Assembly (NCBI RefSeq): GCF_009937765.1 | Contig: NZ_CP047089.1 | Span: 3,036,272-3,100,271, forward strand | DNA: 64,000 nt | DNA from: Bacillus pumilus | GTDB lineage: Bacteria; Bacillota; Bacilli; Bacillales; Bacillaceae | Direction of reading: 5' to 3' | Shown here: positions 55,151 to 63,494 of the stretch, one piece after another | How the letters are laid out: every line of letters starts with the position of its first letter | How positions within the stretch are numbered: the stretch's first letter is position 1 | The notes under the pieces: model-generated | The model's database searches: none | What the model was told of the DNA's origin: nothing | The model's input: only the letters and a program-made list of their open reading frames with translations | Translations under genes and position numbers: made by a program

Positions 55151-56344
55151 TTACTTCATCATCATGGTCAGGTTGCCAGCAGTAATAATGACGGTAATGC
55201 TTAAAAAGAACATGAGCGATACGACAGCAAGTGCAGCAAAGATATAAAGCACACTTTTTGAAATGACATCTAGGCAGCTGATAATTGGACCGCCTCCTAA
55301 TGGCTGAAGAATGGCTGCGGCAAGCTTATAAATAAGGGCTAAAGAGAGCACTTTGATCGCAGGGAAAGCGGCAATTGATATGAAAATAGCGACGCCAACA
55401 AGTCCGACCGTATTTTTAAGTAAGACAGAGGCACTGATGACGGTATCCGTCGCATCTGTAAACATTCTGCCAAGGACGGGGATAAAGTTTCCGGTAATAA
55501 ATTTGGCTGTACGAAGTGCGATACCATCCGTAACCGCAGCAGATGCACCTTGCACAGAAATGACGCCAAGAAAGACAGTTAAAAAAACAGCTAACCCACC
55601 TATCGCCACATTTCTTAACAGCTGGGCAAGCTGGGTGACCTTGTATTGTTCGGTCAGCGTACTGACAATGCTCAATATCGCTGATAAAAAAATAAGCGGA
55701 AGAACGACATATTGAATAAAAACGCCGCTCGTATTCATCAAAAATAAGATAACGGGATGAAAGAATCCGGCTGAGACAAGCCCGCCTGATGAAGCAATCA
55801 GTGCTAATAACAGAGGAATAAGAGCAAGAATAAAACTGGTCATCGTTTGAATGGCTTCCGTTGCATAAGAAATCGCCACATGAAAGCTGTTGAGTGCAAT
55901 AATGATCAGCACCATATAAACAAGTGCGTATGCGACTTTACTGACAGTGCTTTGTTCAAATGCATTCTGCAATAGCTGCAATAGCGAACAGAAGATGGTG
56001 AGTAAAATCAGTGTACCAAGGAGCTTTCCGTTTGCGATCACCTCGTGAAACAGATAATGAACAAAGGCTTTCAGCCATGTCTGGGGAGAAAGCTCTTTAT
56101 CGCCGTCAATCATTTCCTTCACTGTTCCTTTTTGGCTTTCTGGCAGAAAGCCGCCATACTCGTCCAATATGGTTTCCCAAAAGTCACTAATGGAGTGAAG
56201 CTCAAGTGCATCAGCCTGTCCATCCGCCACTTCTTCTGCTGCTGGTGCTTCATTGGATAATGGCTCTTTTTCTTCTGCCCCTGCGTGAGGAGCGATCAGC
56301 CAGAAGAAAAGCATCAGTCCCAAAACAGCTGTCACCCGTTTCAT
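55151..56344 (-). CDS. spoIIIAE: stage III sporulation protein AE
   Basis: A polytopic membrane protein of about 397 residues with a signal sequence (MKRVTAVLGLMLFFWLIAP, cut near AGAEE) and seven to eight further membrane segments. It includes the family segment TGNFIPVLGRMFTDATDTV. It is thought to act as a transporter-like component of the SpoIIIA complex. The ATG at 56344 follows AGAGGTG. Confidence 0.94.
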   Translation of the reverse strand: MKRVTAVLGLMLFFWLIAPHAGAEEKEPLSNEAPAAEEVADGQADALELHSISDFWETILDEYGGFLPESQKGTVKEMIDGDKELSPQTWLKAFVHYLFHEVIANGKLLGTLILLTIFCSLLQLLQNAFEQSTVSKVAYALVYMVLIIIALNSFHVAISYATEAIQTMTSFILALIPLLLALIASSGGLVSAGFFHPVILFLMNTSGVFIQYVVLPLIFLSAILSIVSTLTEQYKVTQLAQLLRNVAIGGLAVFLTVFLGVISVQGASAAVTDGIALRTAKFITGNFIPVLGRMFTDATDTVISASVLLKNTVGLVGVAIFISIAAFPAIKVLSLALIYKLAAAILQPLGGGPIISCLDVISKSVLYIFAALAVVSLMFFLSITVIITAGNLTMMMK

Positions 56345-56363
56345 TGTCATCACCTCTTTTCAA

Positions 56364-56765
56364 TTACGTCATGGACGGGATCATACCTAAGATGGTCTCA
56401 ATGATGACTGTTAAAATGGGGACTGCCATGACCAAGATGAGAATTTTGCCGCCAAGCTCTATTTTTGATGCAATGGCGCCTTGTCCAGCATCTTTTGTCA
56501 GCTGGGCGCCGAATTCCGCAATATAGGCAATACCAATAATTTTTAAAATGGTTTCAACATACTTCATATTGACACCGGCACTTGCCGCAATTTTTTCTAT
56601 CATCGAGATAATGGCATAAATTTGATCTATTAAATAGAAAAAGATCACACACCCTGTAAAAACAACAAGCATAAAGGCGAAGGTCGGCTTTTGTTCTTTG
56701 ACGATTAATGCTAAAAAAGTAGCAATTAAACCAAGTCCAACAATTTGTATGATTTCGATTTGTAA
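56364..56765 (-). CDS. spoIIIAD: stage III sporulation protein AD, with non-canonical start
   Basis: The reading frame encodes a full-length 133-residue SpoIIIAD: QIEIIQIVGLGLIATFLALIV is the first membrane segment, then KEQKPTF, further segments, and the conserved IIGIAYIAEFGAQLTKDAGQG. The codon at the expected start (56763-56765) is TTA, not TTG or ATG, and no ATG, GTG, TTG or CTG lies between the spoIIIAC stop and codon 32 (ATG at 56672). The GGAGG site is only two bases from TTA but eight bases from an ATC at 56759. Starting at ATG 56672 would remove the first membrane helix. The gene is otherwise intact. Confidence 0.85.
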   Translation of the reverse strand, partial: LQIEIIQIVGLGLIATFLALIVKEQKPTFAFMLVVFTGCVIFFYLIDQIYAIISMIEKIAASAGVNMKYVETILKIIGIAYIAEFGAQLTKDAGQGAIASKIELGGKILILVMAVPILTVIIETILGMIPSMT

Positions 56766-56773
56766 GCCCTCCC

Positions 56774-56980
56774 CTATCCTTGAAATAGAAATACGGCTTT
56801 AATCTTTTTAAACAAATCATCTACAATGGTTGCTACCATAAACAAAATGTAGATAAACCCTAGCAGCGTGACCCACTGAGCGTACTCCTTTTTCCCCATT
56901 TGATCTAAAATCGTATGGAGGAATGCCACAACGATGCCTACTCCAGCAATTTGAAAAATGACGTTTACATCAACGCCCAT
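56774..56980 (-). CDS. spoIIIAC: stage III sporulation protein AC
   Basis: A 68-residue membrane protein with two hydrophobic segments (VIFQIAGVGIVVAFLHTIL and WVTLLGFIYILFMVATIV). It matches B. subtilis SpoIIIAC in length and position. A component of the SpoIIIA complex. The gene's end overlaps the ribosome site of spoIIIAD. Confidence 0.94.
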   Translation of the reverse strand: MGVDVNVIFQIAGVGIVVAFLHTILDQMGKKEYAQWVTLLGFIYILFMVATIVDDLFKKIKAVFLFQG

Positions 56981-56999
56981 GCTCTCGACTCCCTTCCTC

Positions 57000-57515
57000 T
57001 CACATCAATAAAAGAATCAGTAGTAATCCGCTTAAAAATCCGAGGCTTCTGACCATTTTTTCATTTTTGGCTTGGGCGATTTCAGCTTCCTTCTCCTCTG
57101 ATTCCAAATGACCTAAAGCAAGCTTGATATATTTTTGCTGAGACGCGACATCATGCTGGCCAAGTGTTTCTCCAAAGTGCTTCAGTGCCTCATATTCGCC
57201 TTTTTTTAAAACGGTTTTTTTCCAAACATCCTCAAGACTTTCATTCCATGCATGCCGTGCAGAAAAAGTTCCGACTTTCAGCTTTTCTGCAAATTGTTCG
57301 AATAACCGATTCACAGGAGGACCTACTTGCGACGCAATTTGCTCTGCAGCACGCGCTAGAGGTGTTTGACCATACATAATTTCAGCTTCAAGAGACTGAA
57401 GCGCAAACCGGAGCTGCCGAATTTGTTTCGGCCGGTCACTATATCGTTTGGCAAACTCGAACCCTCCCCAAGTCGTAGCCGAGACAATCAAGATAGCGCC
57501 AATGAGCTTTAACAT
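57000..57515 (-). CDS. spoIIIAB: stage III sporulation protein AB
   Basis: A protein of about 171 residues resembling type II secretion GspF: N-terminal helix (LKLIGAILIVSATTWGGFEFAK), the conserved RPKQIRQLRFALQSLEAEIMYGQTPL stretch read in parts, and a C-terminal membrane helix (LGFLSGLLLILLLM). The start at 57515 follows GGGGAG and overlaps spoIIIAA by seven bases. Confidence 0.94.
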   Translation of the reverse strand: MLKLIGAILIVSATTWGGFEFAKRYSDRPKQIRQLRFALQSLEAEIMYGQTPLARAAEQIASQVGPPVNRLFEQFAEKLKVGTFSARHAWNESLEDVWKKTVLKKGEYEALKHFGETLGQHDVASQQKYIKLALGHLESEEKEAEIAQAKNEKMVRSLGFLSGLLLILLLM

Positions 57516-58432
57516 ACGTCCACTCCCCGCCTCCATTTCATCTCTTGTCCGTCTTGATCATATATCCGTCCGATCGTGCCGGGACCGTCCTTACGATTTA
57601 ATTCAACATAACGTTCAAACACGCGAAGCTCCCATAACGGCTTCAATGATGGACGTTTATACACATCTTCTAGTGAGTAGCCATGAACGGAAACGATAAT
57701 GCTGACCCCAGCATGAATCGCTTCTAAAAGTGCCTGCACATCCTCGCTTTTTCCGATCTCATCGACAATCATGACCTCTGGACTCATAGACCGAATCATC
57801 ATCATCAAGCCCTCAGCTTTTGGACATGCATCGAGCACATCCACCCGGTGTCCAAACTGGTGCTGCGGCACCCCTCTTATGCACCCAGCGATTTCTGAAC
57901 GCTCATCTATAATGCCTGTTTTTTTAGGAGGAATGGCTTTTGTACCCGTACTAGCAAGTCTTGCTATATCCCGCAATAATGTCGTTTTCCCTGTTTGCGG
58001 TGGACCGATGATCAGTGTATTGCACCAGTGCTCGTCATATAAATAGGGAAGAAAGGGGAGCGCAATCCCGACTTTTTCTTTTGCGATGCGGATATTAAAT
58101 GAAGAGATATCTCTCAATCCTTTAACAATGCCGTGTTCAACGATCACCTTGCCTGCAAGTCCTACCCGATGTCCGCCTGAAATGGTGATGTAACCTTGCT
58201 TTAGCTCCTCTTCAAGTGTGTACATGCTGTAATTGCTCAGCCTGCCTAATAGCTGTGACGCATCTTCTCCTGTTGTGTGATAAGAAAGAAAGCGCGGCTT
58301 TCCTCTTTGCATTAATTCAATAGGACGATCCGTGCGAATGCGAATTTCTTCTATTTGATCCCATTCTGCTTCTTTTAGCAGTCTAAGTTCTTGTCCAATC
58401 GCGTGCGGGAGAATATCCAACAAACTCCGCAA
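57509..58432 (-). CDS. spoIIIAA: stage III sporulation protein AA, secretion ATPase-like
   Basis: A 307-residue ATPase related to type II/IV secretion motors, proposed to power the SpoIIIA channel. Walker A is GPPQTGKTTLL, Walker B region is VMIVDEIGKSED, and the N-terminal domain contains GGHRVGLAGKV. The start is a TTG at 58432, eight bases after GGAGG. It is the first gene of the eight-gene spoIIIA operon, with a sigma-E-like promoter upstream. Confidence 0.95.
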   Translation of the reverse strand: MRSLLDILPHAIGQELRLLKEAEWDQIEEIRIRTDRPIELMQRGKPRFLSYHTTGEDASQLLGRLSNYSMYTLEEELKQGYITISGGHRVGLAGKVIVEHGIVKGLRDISSFNIRIAKEKVGIALPFLPYLYDEHWCNTLIIGPPQTGKTTLLRDIARLASTGTKAIPPKKTGIIDERSEIAGCIRGVPQHQFGHRVDVLDACPKAEGLMMMIRSMSPEVMIVDEIGKSEDVQALLEAIHAGVSIIVSVHGYSLEDVYKRPSLKPLWELRVFERYVELNRKDGPGTIGRIYDQDGQEMKWRRGVDVC

Positions 58433-58461
58433 CGAATTCCCCTCCTTTTTTTCTTCTCTAA

Positions 58462-58489
58462 AATGTATGATGGGAGATGTTAATTATGC
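58462..58489 (-). promoter_or_regulatory. sigma-E-like promoter of the spoIIIA operon
   Basis: On the minus strand GCATAATT (58482-58489), 12 bases, then CATACATT (58462-58469), close to the SigE consensus (KMATATTT then CATACAMT). It lies about 30 bases before the spoIIIAA start. Confidence 0.65.
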
Positions 58490-58498
58490 CAAGCCGTT

Positions 58499-58780
58499 TC
58501 ACTTATAAATCCCAACAAGAATAAAGACGACACCAATGAAAATAAAGAGGAGCTTGGCATAGGATAACTGCCCTGCGATTTGATAGATTCCAATCGTCAT
58601 TGTGATAATAAAAATGAGCGGTCCAATGATCGCCAATATACTATTGATGACAACCGCTTTTCGAACGTCATTTGTGACTAAAATGAGAATGGCGGCCGTC
58701 AGTTCAATCACTGCCGATAAAAACCTCATGCCTGCCATCGCAGCGACTGATGGATGGATGCCCGGGAGAAAATGTTTCAT
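58499..58780 (-). CDS. yqhV: conserved small membrane protein YqhV
   Basis: A 93-residue protein with three hydrophobic segments (MRFLSAVIELTAAILILVT, VVINSILAIIGPLIFIITM and LLFIFIGVVFILVGIY). It is always found beside spoIIIAA in Bacillus. Function unknown; it may be expressed during sporulation. The ATG at 58780 has a GGAGG-like site upstream. Confidence 0.88.
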   Translation of the reverse strand: MKHFLPGIHPSVAAMAGMRFLSAVIELTAAILILVTNDVRKAVVINSILAIIGPLIFIITMTIGIYQIAGQLSYAKLLFIFIGVVFILVGIYK

Positions 58781-58920
58781 ATAGAACCTCCAGCTTTTTT
58801 TACACTATATGCTTGTCTAGCTGGAAGTAGTCTTGTTTTTCGGGAAGGAAAAAAGATGAATGAGAGAATTGAGAGAAGGTTAATCTTTTGGGGAGTCTTA
58901 TATGTTTTACAATAAAAAAA

Positions 58921-58945
58921 GACTGTAAACACAAGGTTTACAGTC
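58921..58945 (-). terminator. distal efp terminator copy, with T tract
   Basis: GACTGTAAAC (58921-58930) pairs with GTTTACAGTC (58936-58945); on the minus strand it is followed by seven T. The stem and loop are identical to those at 59124-59148 on the other side of repeat copy B. Confidence 0.88.
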
Positions 58946-58946
58946 T

Positions 58947-59120
58947 CAGCGCGTAGACAAACCCTCGCATTCGGTGTCAGATCTGCGCTTCGGTGCTCAC
59001 GAATGTCAAATTCGCTCCGCTCCGATGCTCGTCCTTCCTAGACTTCAAAGGTTTTCTATCACGCTGTAAAGAAGACAAAGGGCTAAAATAAAGATCATTT
59101 TAGCCCTTTGTCAACAACCT
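58947..59120 (-). repeat. 174-nt structured repeat element, copy B
   Basis: The same element as at 15951-16124, inverted in the window and with about ten substitutions. In both copies it points the same way as the gene upstream of it (efp here, misCB there). The 15-bp hairpin keeps pairing through a T-A to G-C change, and the closing stem CAGCGTG/CGCGCTG keeps pairing with changes at two positions. It is flanked on both sides by identical efp terminator hairpins. Nothing else was recognised in the 380-bp gap 58781-59160 apart from these hairpins and the yqhV leader. Confidence 0.9.
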
Positions 59121-59123
59121 GAA

Positions 59124-59148
59124 GACTGTAAACACAAGGTTTACAGTC
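59124..59148 (-). terminator. proximal efp terminator copy (no T tract on its own strand)
   Basis: The stem GACTGTAAAC/GTTTACAGTC lies directly after efp. On the minus strand it is followed by TTCAGG, not a T run, so it probably allows read-through into the repeat. Confidence 0.75.
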
Positions 59149-59160
59149 TTTCTTCGTTCA

Positions 59161-59718
59161 TTACGCTCTTGACACGTATGAACCGTCCGATGTATTAATG
59201 ACTAGTTTATCTCCTTGGTTCACAAAGAAAGGAACGTTGACGATTAAACCAGTTTCTGTTTTTGCAGGTTTTGATCCGCCTGATGTCGTGTCACCTTTAA
59301 TACCAGGCTCTGTTTCTACTACTTCTAGTTCTACCGTGTTTGGTAGTTCTACTCCAAGTGTTTCAGCACCGTACATTACAATTTGAACTGACATATTTTC
59401 TAGTAAATATTTCAGCTCATCTTTAATTTGTGTTTCACTTAGTTCAAGCTGCTCATAAGAACTTGTATCCATGAAGACATGCTGGTCGCCATTTGCATAC
59501 AAGTATTGCATTGTTTTTGTTTCGATTTGAGCTTTCGCTACTTTTTCGCCTGCACGGAATGTTTTTTCTTGAATAGCACCAGTACGCAGGTTACGCAGTT
59601 TCGAACGAACAAACGCTGCGCCTTTCCCTGGCTTTACGTGTTGAAAATCCACTACACGCCAAATACCGCCGTCCACTTCAATTGTCAGGCCTGTACGAAA
59701 ATCATTTACTGAAATCAT
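59161..59718 (-). CDS. efp: elongation factor P
   Basis: A 185-residue tRNA-mimicking factor that relieves ribosome stalling at polyproline. Lys32 in the loop KPGKGAAF is the position modified (5-aminopentanol in B. subtilis). Three beta-barrel domains are present; the C-terminal signature is [16 protein letters not shown]. Its transcript should run through the 174-nt repeat into the distal terminator. It lies 25 bases after yqhT. Confidence 0.97.
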   Translation of the reverse strand: MISVNDFRTGLTIEVDGGIWRVVDFQHVKPGKGAAFVRSKLRNLRTGAIQEKTFRAGEKVAKAQIETKTMQYLYANGDQHVFMDTSSYEQLELSETQIKDELKYLLENMSVQIVMYGAETLGVELPNTVELEVVETEPGIKGDTTSGGSKPAKTETGLIVNVPFFVNQGDKLVINTSDGSYVSRA

Positions 59719-59743
59719 TTTGTCATCCTCCTACATTTCACCA

Positions 59744-60805
59744 TCATAATATGATAAGTTCTTTCGGTGAGTGGGTCAATCGTTTATTGCCGTCAGCTGT
59801 CAGGACTATATCATCCTCAATTCTCACACCGCCGACATCTGGCAAGTAAATTCCCGGCTCAACTGTCACGACCATTCCCTCTTCTAAGACGACCTCTGAT
59901 CGTGAGGAAAGGCCTGGCGCTTCATGTACTTCCATCCCTAGCCCGTGGCCAGTTGAATGCCCGAAGTATTGACCATAGCCATACTTTTCAATGATGTCAC
60001 GTGTGATGCGATCAGCTTCTTTTCCTGTTAAGCCTGGCTTGATTCTATCCACACCAGCGTTTTCTGCTTCTAATACGATATGATAAATTTCCTTTAGCTT
60101 ATCGCTCGGTGTTCCAACAGCAATCGTTCTTGTCATATCAGAACAATACCCTTTATAGTAAGCACCGAAATCGAGTGTGACTAAATCACCAGATTCAATC
60201 ACCTTTTCACTCGCTCTTCCGTGCGGCAGGCTTGAACGAACACCTGAGGCGACAATCATATCGAATGAAGATCCTTCAGCGCCTTCTTTTCTCATGAAAA
60301 ATTCAAGCTCGTTCATGACAGCAATTTCTGTCAGGCCCGGCTTGATGTAAGTGAGAATATGATCAAAGGCGTGATCTGCAATCTTCGCAGCTTCCTCTAA
60401 TATCTTAATCTCTTCACTAGACTTAATCAAGCGCAACTTTTCAACTGATTCTGAGACCGGAACAAGCTCTATATCGCCTGCTTTACTCGCATACTGCTGG
60501 TACGTGGCAAATGTCATATGGTTTTGTTCAAACCCAAGACGTTTGATCCCAAATTCCTTTGCTGTTTGAGCCGCGGTTTCTGCGATGTTTCCTTTATGTT
60601 CAATAATGTCGAAGCCTTTTACTTGGTCCTTCGCTTGCTCTGTATAACGGAAGTCCGTGATAAAAGCTGCCCGGTCCTTTGAAACAACGGCGAGACCGGC
60701 TGAACCAGTAAAGCTGGTCATGTACTGTAAATTAAAGCTACTCGTAATGACTAGACCATCGATGTCTAAATCAGATAAAAGTGTTCTTAATTTTTCAAGT
60801 TTCAT
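59744..60805 (-). CDS. yqhT: Xaa-Pro aminopeptidase, M24 family
   Basis: A 353-residue proline-specific aminopeptidase. The N-terminal creatinase-like domain precedes the pita-bread domain, with metal ligands in LDFGAYYKGYCSDMTRT, GHSTGHGLGMEVHE, TVEPGIY and VRIEDDIV. It releases N-terminal residues before proline in the cytoplasm. It overlaps aroQ by four bases and precedes efp, the usual order in Bacillus. Confidence 0.95.
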   Translation of the reverse strand: MKLEKLRTLLSDLDIDGLVITSSFNLQYMTSFTGSAGLAVVSKDRAAFITDFRYTEQAKDQVKGFDIIEHKGNIAETAAQTAKEFGIKRLGFEQNHMTFATYQQYASKAGDIELVPVSESVEKLRLIKSSEEIKILEEAAKIADHAFDHILTYIKPGLTEIAVMNELEFFMRKEGAEGSSFDMIVASGVRSSLPHGRASEKVIESGDLVTLDFGAYYKGYCSDMTRTIAVGTPSDKLKEIYHIVLEAENAGVDRIKPGLTGKEADRITRDIIEKYGYGQYFGHSTGHGLGMEVHEAPGLSSRSEVVLEEGMVVTVEPGIYLPDVGGVRIEDDIVLTADGNKRLTHSPKELIIL

Positions 60806-61245
60806 GATACTGCTCCCCCTTCACTCACTAAATAACGAATCGCCAATTTATACCCTTCTAAACCAAGACCAACGATTTGCCCTTGGCATACTGGAGCAAG
60901 TACAGAATGATGGCGGAATTCCTCTCTCTTATGAACGTTTGAGATATGTACTTCAACGACGGATAAAGAAATACTTGCAATGGCATCTCTTAGAGCATAG
61001 CTGTAGTGTGTAAAAGCCCCCGGGTTAAACACGACTCCATCGTACTGTTCTTCTGCCTCGTGGAGTGCATCAATCAAATCTCCTTCATGATTCGATTGAA
61101 AGAACGTTAACTGGATATTGGCTCTTTCTGCAAACTGGAACAAATCTGTTTCTAAATCTGTGAGCGTCTTACTTCCGTAAACAGCCGGCTCTCTTTTGCC
61201 AAGCCTATTTAAATTGGGCCCATTCAGTACAAGAAAATGAGGCAT
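60802..61245 (-). CDS. aroQ: 3-dehydroquinate dehydratase, type II
   Basis: A 147-residue type II dehydroquinase of the shikimate pathway. The signature LNGPNLNRLGKREPAVYG contains the Arg and Tyr of the active site; the second motif is FNPGAFTHYSYALRDA, and the His/Arg region is VEVHISNVHKREEFRH. It corresponds to B. subtilis YqhS. Confidence 0.96.
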   Translation of the reverse strand: MPHFLVLNGPNLNRLGKREPAVYGSKTLTDLETDLFQFAERANIQLTFFQSNHEGDLIDALHEAEEQYDGVVFNPGAFTHYSYALRDAIASISLSVVEVHISNVHKREEFRHHSVLAPVCQGQIVGLGLEGYKLAIRYLVSEGGAVS

Positions 61246-61353
61246 ACAACCACTCCTTCACCCTAATTCAATCTATATCGAGATCTGTTTCTTTTTCCTT
61301 AGAAACCTTTCGTTTCCAAAAATATTTTATCATATGAATAAGTGATTTACACT

Positions 61354-61881
61354 TTATTCTGTCTTTTTCCCGAGTGCCCTCGCAAGCTTTTGGCTCGTTA
61401 ATTCATTATATTCAAACGAAATACTGTACCCGACAAACATACCGTATAAAATGTATAGGCAAAATGTCGTGACAACGGTGCTTTGCTGTAAGTCTTGGAC
61501 TTGCTTTACATCTGGGAAAATCGGATTAAATACGTAAAAAACGAGCAGCCATAAAATCGCGCCATATATTAGCCCCATCCAATAGCCTTTGATTCGTTTC
61601 AAAAGCCCATAATAAATAAAGGCAGCTCCGATCGATAAAACCCCTAAAAGCACAATGCTGATAAAAGTACCAAGTCCGCCCTTTTTCCACTCTCCGAGCA
61701 CAAAAGGCTGAAGAAGCATATTGGGACTCACCTCTGAGAAATGAAACATATGGGTCAGAAACCCGATAAACCCCCAAAAAACACCACCAACAAAGCCTGT
61801 CGCAGCTGCTCTTGCAACTAGCGATGATGTTTGTACAGACTGATTTTTCTCTTCTTGGTTTTTCTTTTCATCACGTTTCAT
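61354..61881 (-). CDS. yqhR: conserved membrane protein YqhR
   Basis: A 175-residue protein with a charged N-terminus (KRDEKKNQEEKNQS) and about four membrane segments, including GFVGGVFWGFIGFLTHMF and FCLYILYGMFVGYSISF. It matches the YqhR family by position and topology. Function unknown. It is divergent from yqhQ. Confidence 0.85.
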   Translation of the reverse strand: MKRDEKKNQEEKNQSVQTSSLVARAAATGFVGGVFWGFIGFLTHMFHFSEVSPNMLLQPFVLGEWKKGGLGTFISIVLLGVLSIGAAFIYYGLLKRIKGYWMGLIYGAILWLLVFYVFNPIFPDVKQVQDLQQSTVVTTFCLYILYGMFVGYSISFEYNELTSQKLARALGKKTE

Positions 61882-62103
61882 TTGTGAACACCTCCAGCAA
61901 GTAGTATGTCCAAAATGTGATAAAAAAAAGGATTTCCATACGTGAGTGTAAAATTTTTATAAGAGGGTATACTGGCTAAAAAGAGGTAGATAGAATTCTA
62001 GTAGATAATCGACCTGTGAGCTAGTGATTTCCCCTCATTTCCTGTACAATAAAGGTATAAGGAAATGCATGTAAATTACAGGAAACAGGCAGGTTGATGA
62101 AAT

Positions 62104-63060
62104 ATGTCCAATCAAACAAAACCTCCAGCATATGGAGGGCAAGCAGTTGTCGAAGGTGTCATGTTCGGAGGTAAAAAGAACTATGTGACAGCGATTCGGC
62201 GTAAGGATCAGTCCATTGAGTTTTTAAAGCTTCCCCGGACTTCCAATAAACGAACCGCCTTTCTCAAGAAAATCCCCTTTGTTAGGGGTGTTGCTGCACT
62301 TGTTGAAGCAAGCGCAAATGGCAGCAAGCACTTGAACTTCTCCAGCGAGCGCTATGACTTAGATCCTTCAGAAGATCATACTCTTGAAAAAGAACAAAAA
62401 AGCTCGAAATTATCCATGATTTTCGGCATTGCTGTGATCGGAGTTCTCTCTCTTCTCTTTAGTAAATTTGTCTTTACCCTAGTACCTGTCTTTTTAGCCG
62501 AACTTGTGCGGCCCGTCTTTTCAGGGAATTTTGCACAAATCGCAGTGGAAACATTCTTTAAACTGGTCTTATTATTAGGCTATATTTACTTTATTTCCAT
62601 GACCCCTTTAATTAAAAGGGTATTTCAATATCATGGCGCAGAACATAAAGTCATAAACTGCTATGAACAGAATCTTGACATCACAGTGGAAAATGTCCAA
62701 AAACAATCACGCCTTCATTATCGATGCGGTAGCAGCTTTATTTTATTCACTGTCATTGTCGGAATGTTCGTCTATTTACTCGTACCGACAGATCCTTTAT
62801 GGGTGAGAGTTCTGAATCGCTTGGCGCTCATTCCAGTTGTTCTAGGCATTTCATTTGAAGTGCTTCAGCTTACGAACAAACTCCGAGAAGTGCCTGTGCT
62901 GAAAGTGCTTGGCTATCCTGGCCTTTGGCTGCAATTGCTTACAACAAAAGAACCTTCTGACGATCAAGTCGAGGTAGCCATTGCAAGTTTTAATGAACTT
63001 CTTCGTTTAGAGGAAGCGTCTCTAAAACAAGCGTCAGATTCTGCTCATCAAGTGATCTAA
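62104..63060 (+). CDS. yqhQ: DUF1385 membrane protein YqhQ
   Basis: A 318-residue DUF1385 protein. The family signature PAYGGQAVVEGVMFGG is at the N-terminus; membrane segments follow around residues 100-175 and 215-260, with the conserved YHGAEHKVINCYE motif between them and the RCGSSFILF segment after. Its function is not established; homologues are widespread in spore formers. The ATG at 62104 is preceded by a CAGG-containing weak site. Confidence 0.9.
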   Translation: MSNQTKPPAYGGQAVVEGVMFGGKKNYVTAIRRKDQSIEFLKLPRTSNKRTAFLKKIPFVRGVAALVEASANGSKHLNFSSERYDLDPSEDHTLEKEQKSSKLSMIFGIAVIGVLSLLFSKFVFTLVPVFLAELVRPVFSGNFAQIAVETFFKLVLLLGYIYFISMTPLIKRVFQYHGAEHKVINCYEQNLDITVENVQKQSRLHYRCGSSFILFTVIVGMFVYLLVPTDPLWVRVLNRLALIPVVLGISFEVLQLTNKLREVPVLKVLGYPGLWLQLLTTKEPSDDQVEVAIASFNELLRLEEASLKQASDSAHQVI

Positions 63061-63098
63061 CTTATAAATCCGGTAAATTCCTTCGGAGGTGGACAGTT

Positions 63099-63494
63099 AT
63101 GAATCGCCGAGTACATCCTGCTTTTACCATTATTTTCGCTTTAGGCGTTTTGGGATTTGTGTATTTACTCACAACGAATCCAGGCAGACTTTTTACAATG
63201 CTGCTATCAGTTGTGATCATTGGAGCGATTGTGTTTTTCCTATTTAGATGGCTGATGAATCGAAGAACTGGAACAGAGGGCAATCTTTATCGTAAAGCAG
63301 TCAAACAATCAAAACGTCGCTACCAGCAGCCTAAACCAAAAACGAAAAGCCAGATGAAAAATCGGGTCACTCATTTGCGAAGCGTGCCGACTGACCACAA
63401 GTCTAAGCCCGTCCTTCTCAAAAAGAAAAGCCAAACACAGTTAACTGTGATTGAAGGCAAGAAAAACAAAAAGAAGAATCGCGCCTTGTTTTAA
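63099..63494 (+). CDS. yqhP: conserved hypothetical membrane protein YqhP
   Basis: A 131-residue protein with two N-terminal membrane segments (PAFTIIFALGVLGFVYLL and MLLSVVIIGAIVFFLFRWL) and a very basic C-terminal tail rich in Lys, Arg and Gln. It follows yqhQ by 38 bases with a GGAGGT site. It corresponds to B. subtilis YqhP; function unknown. Its stop overlaps the end of the convergent yqhO by four bases. Confidence 0.87.
   Translation: MNRRVHPAFTIIFALGVLGFVYLLTTNPGRLFTMLLSVVIIGAIVFFLFRWLMNRRTGTEGNLYRKAVKQSKRRYQQPKPKTKSQMKNRVTHLRSVPTDHKSKPVLLKKKSQTQLTVIEGKKNKKKNRALF

Noticed and set aside
56364-56672. spoIIIAD starting at the internal ATG (102 residues)
   Set aside because: The 31 codons upstream encode the conserved first membrane helix of SpoIIIAD, so selection has kept them in frame; a start there would truncate the protein.
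56554-56820. 88-codon frame spanning the spoIIIAC-spoIIIAD junction
   Set aside because: An out-of-frame shadow of two well-recognised genes.
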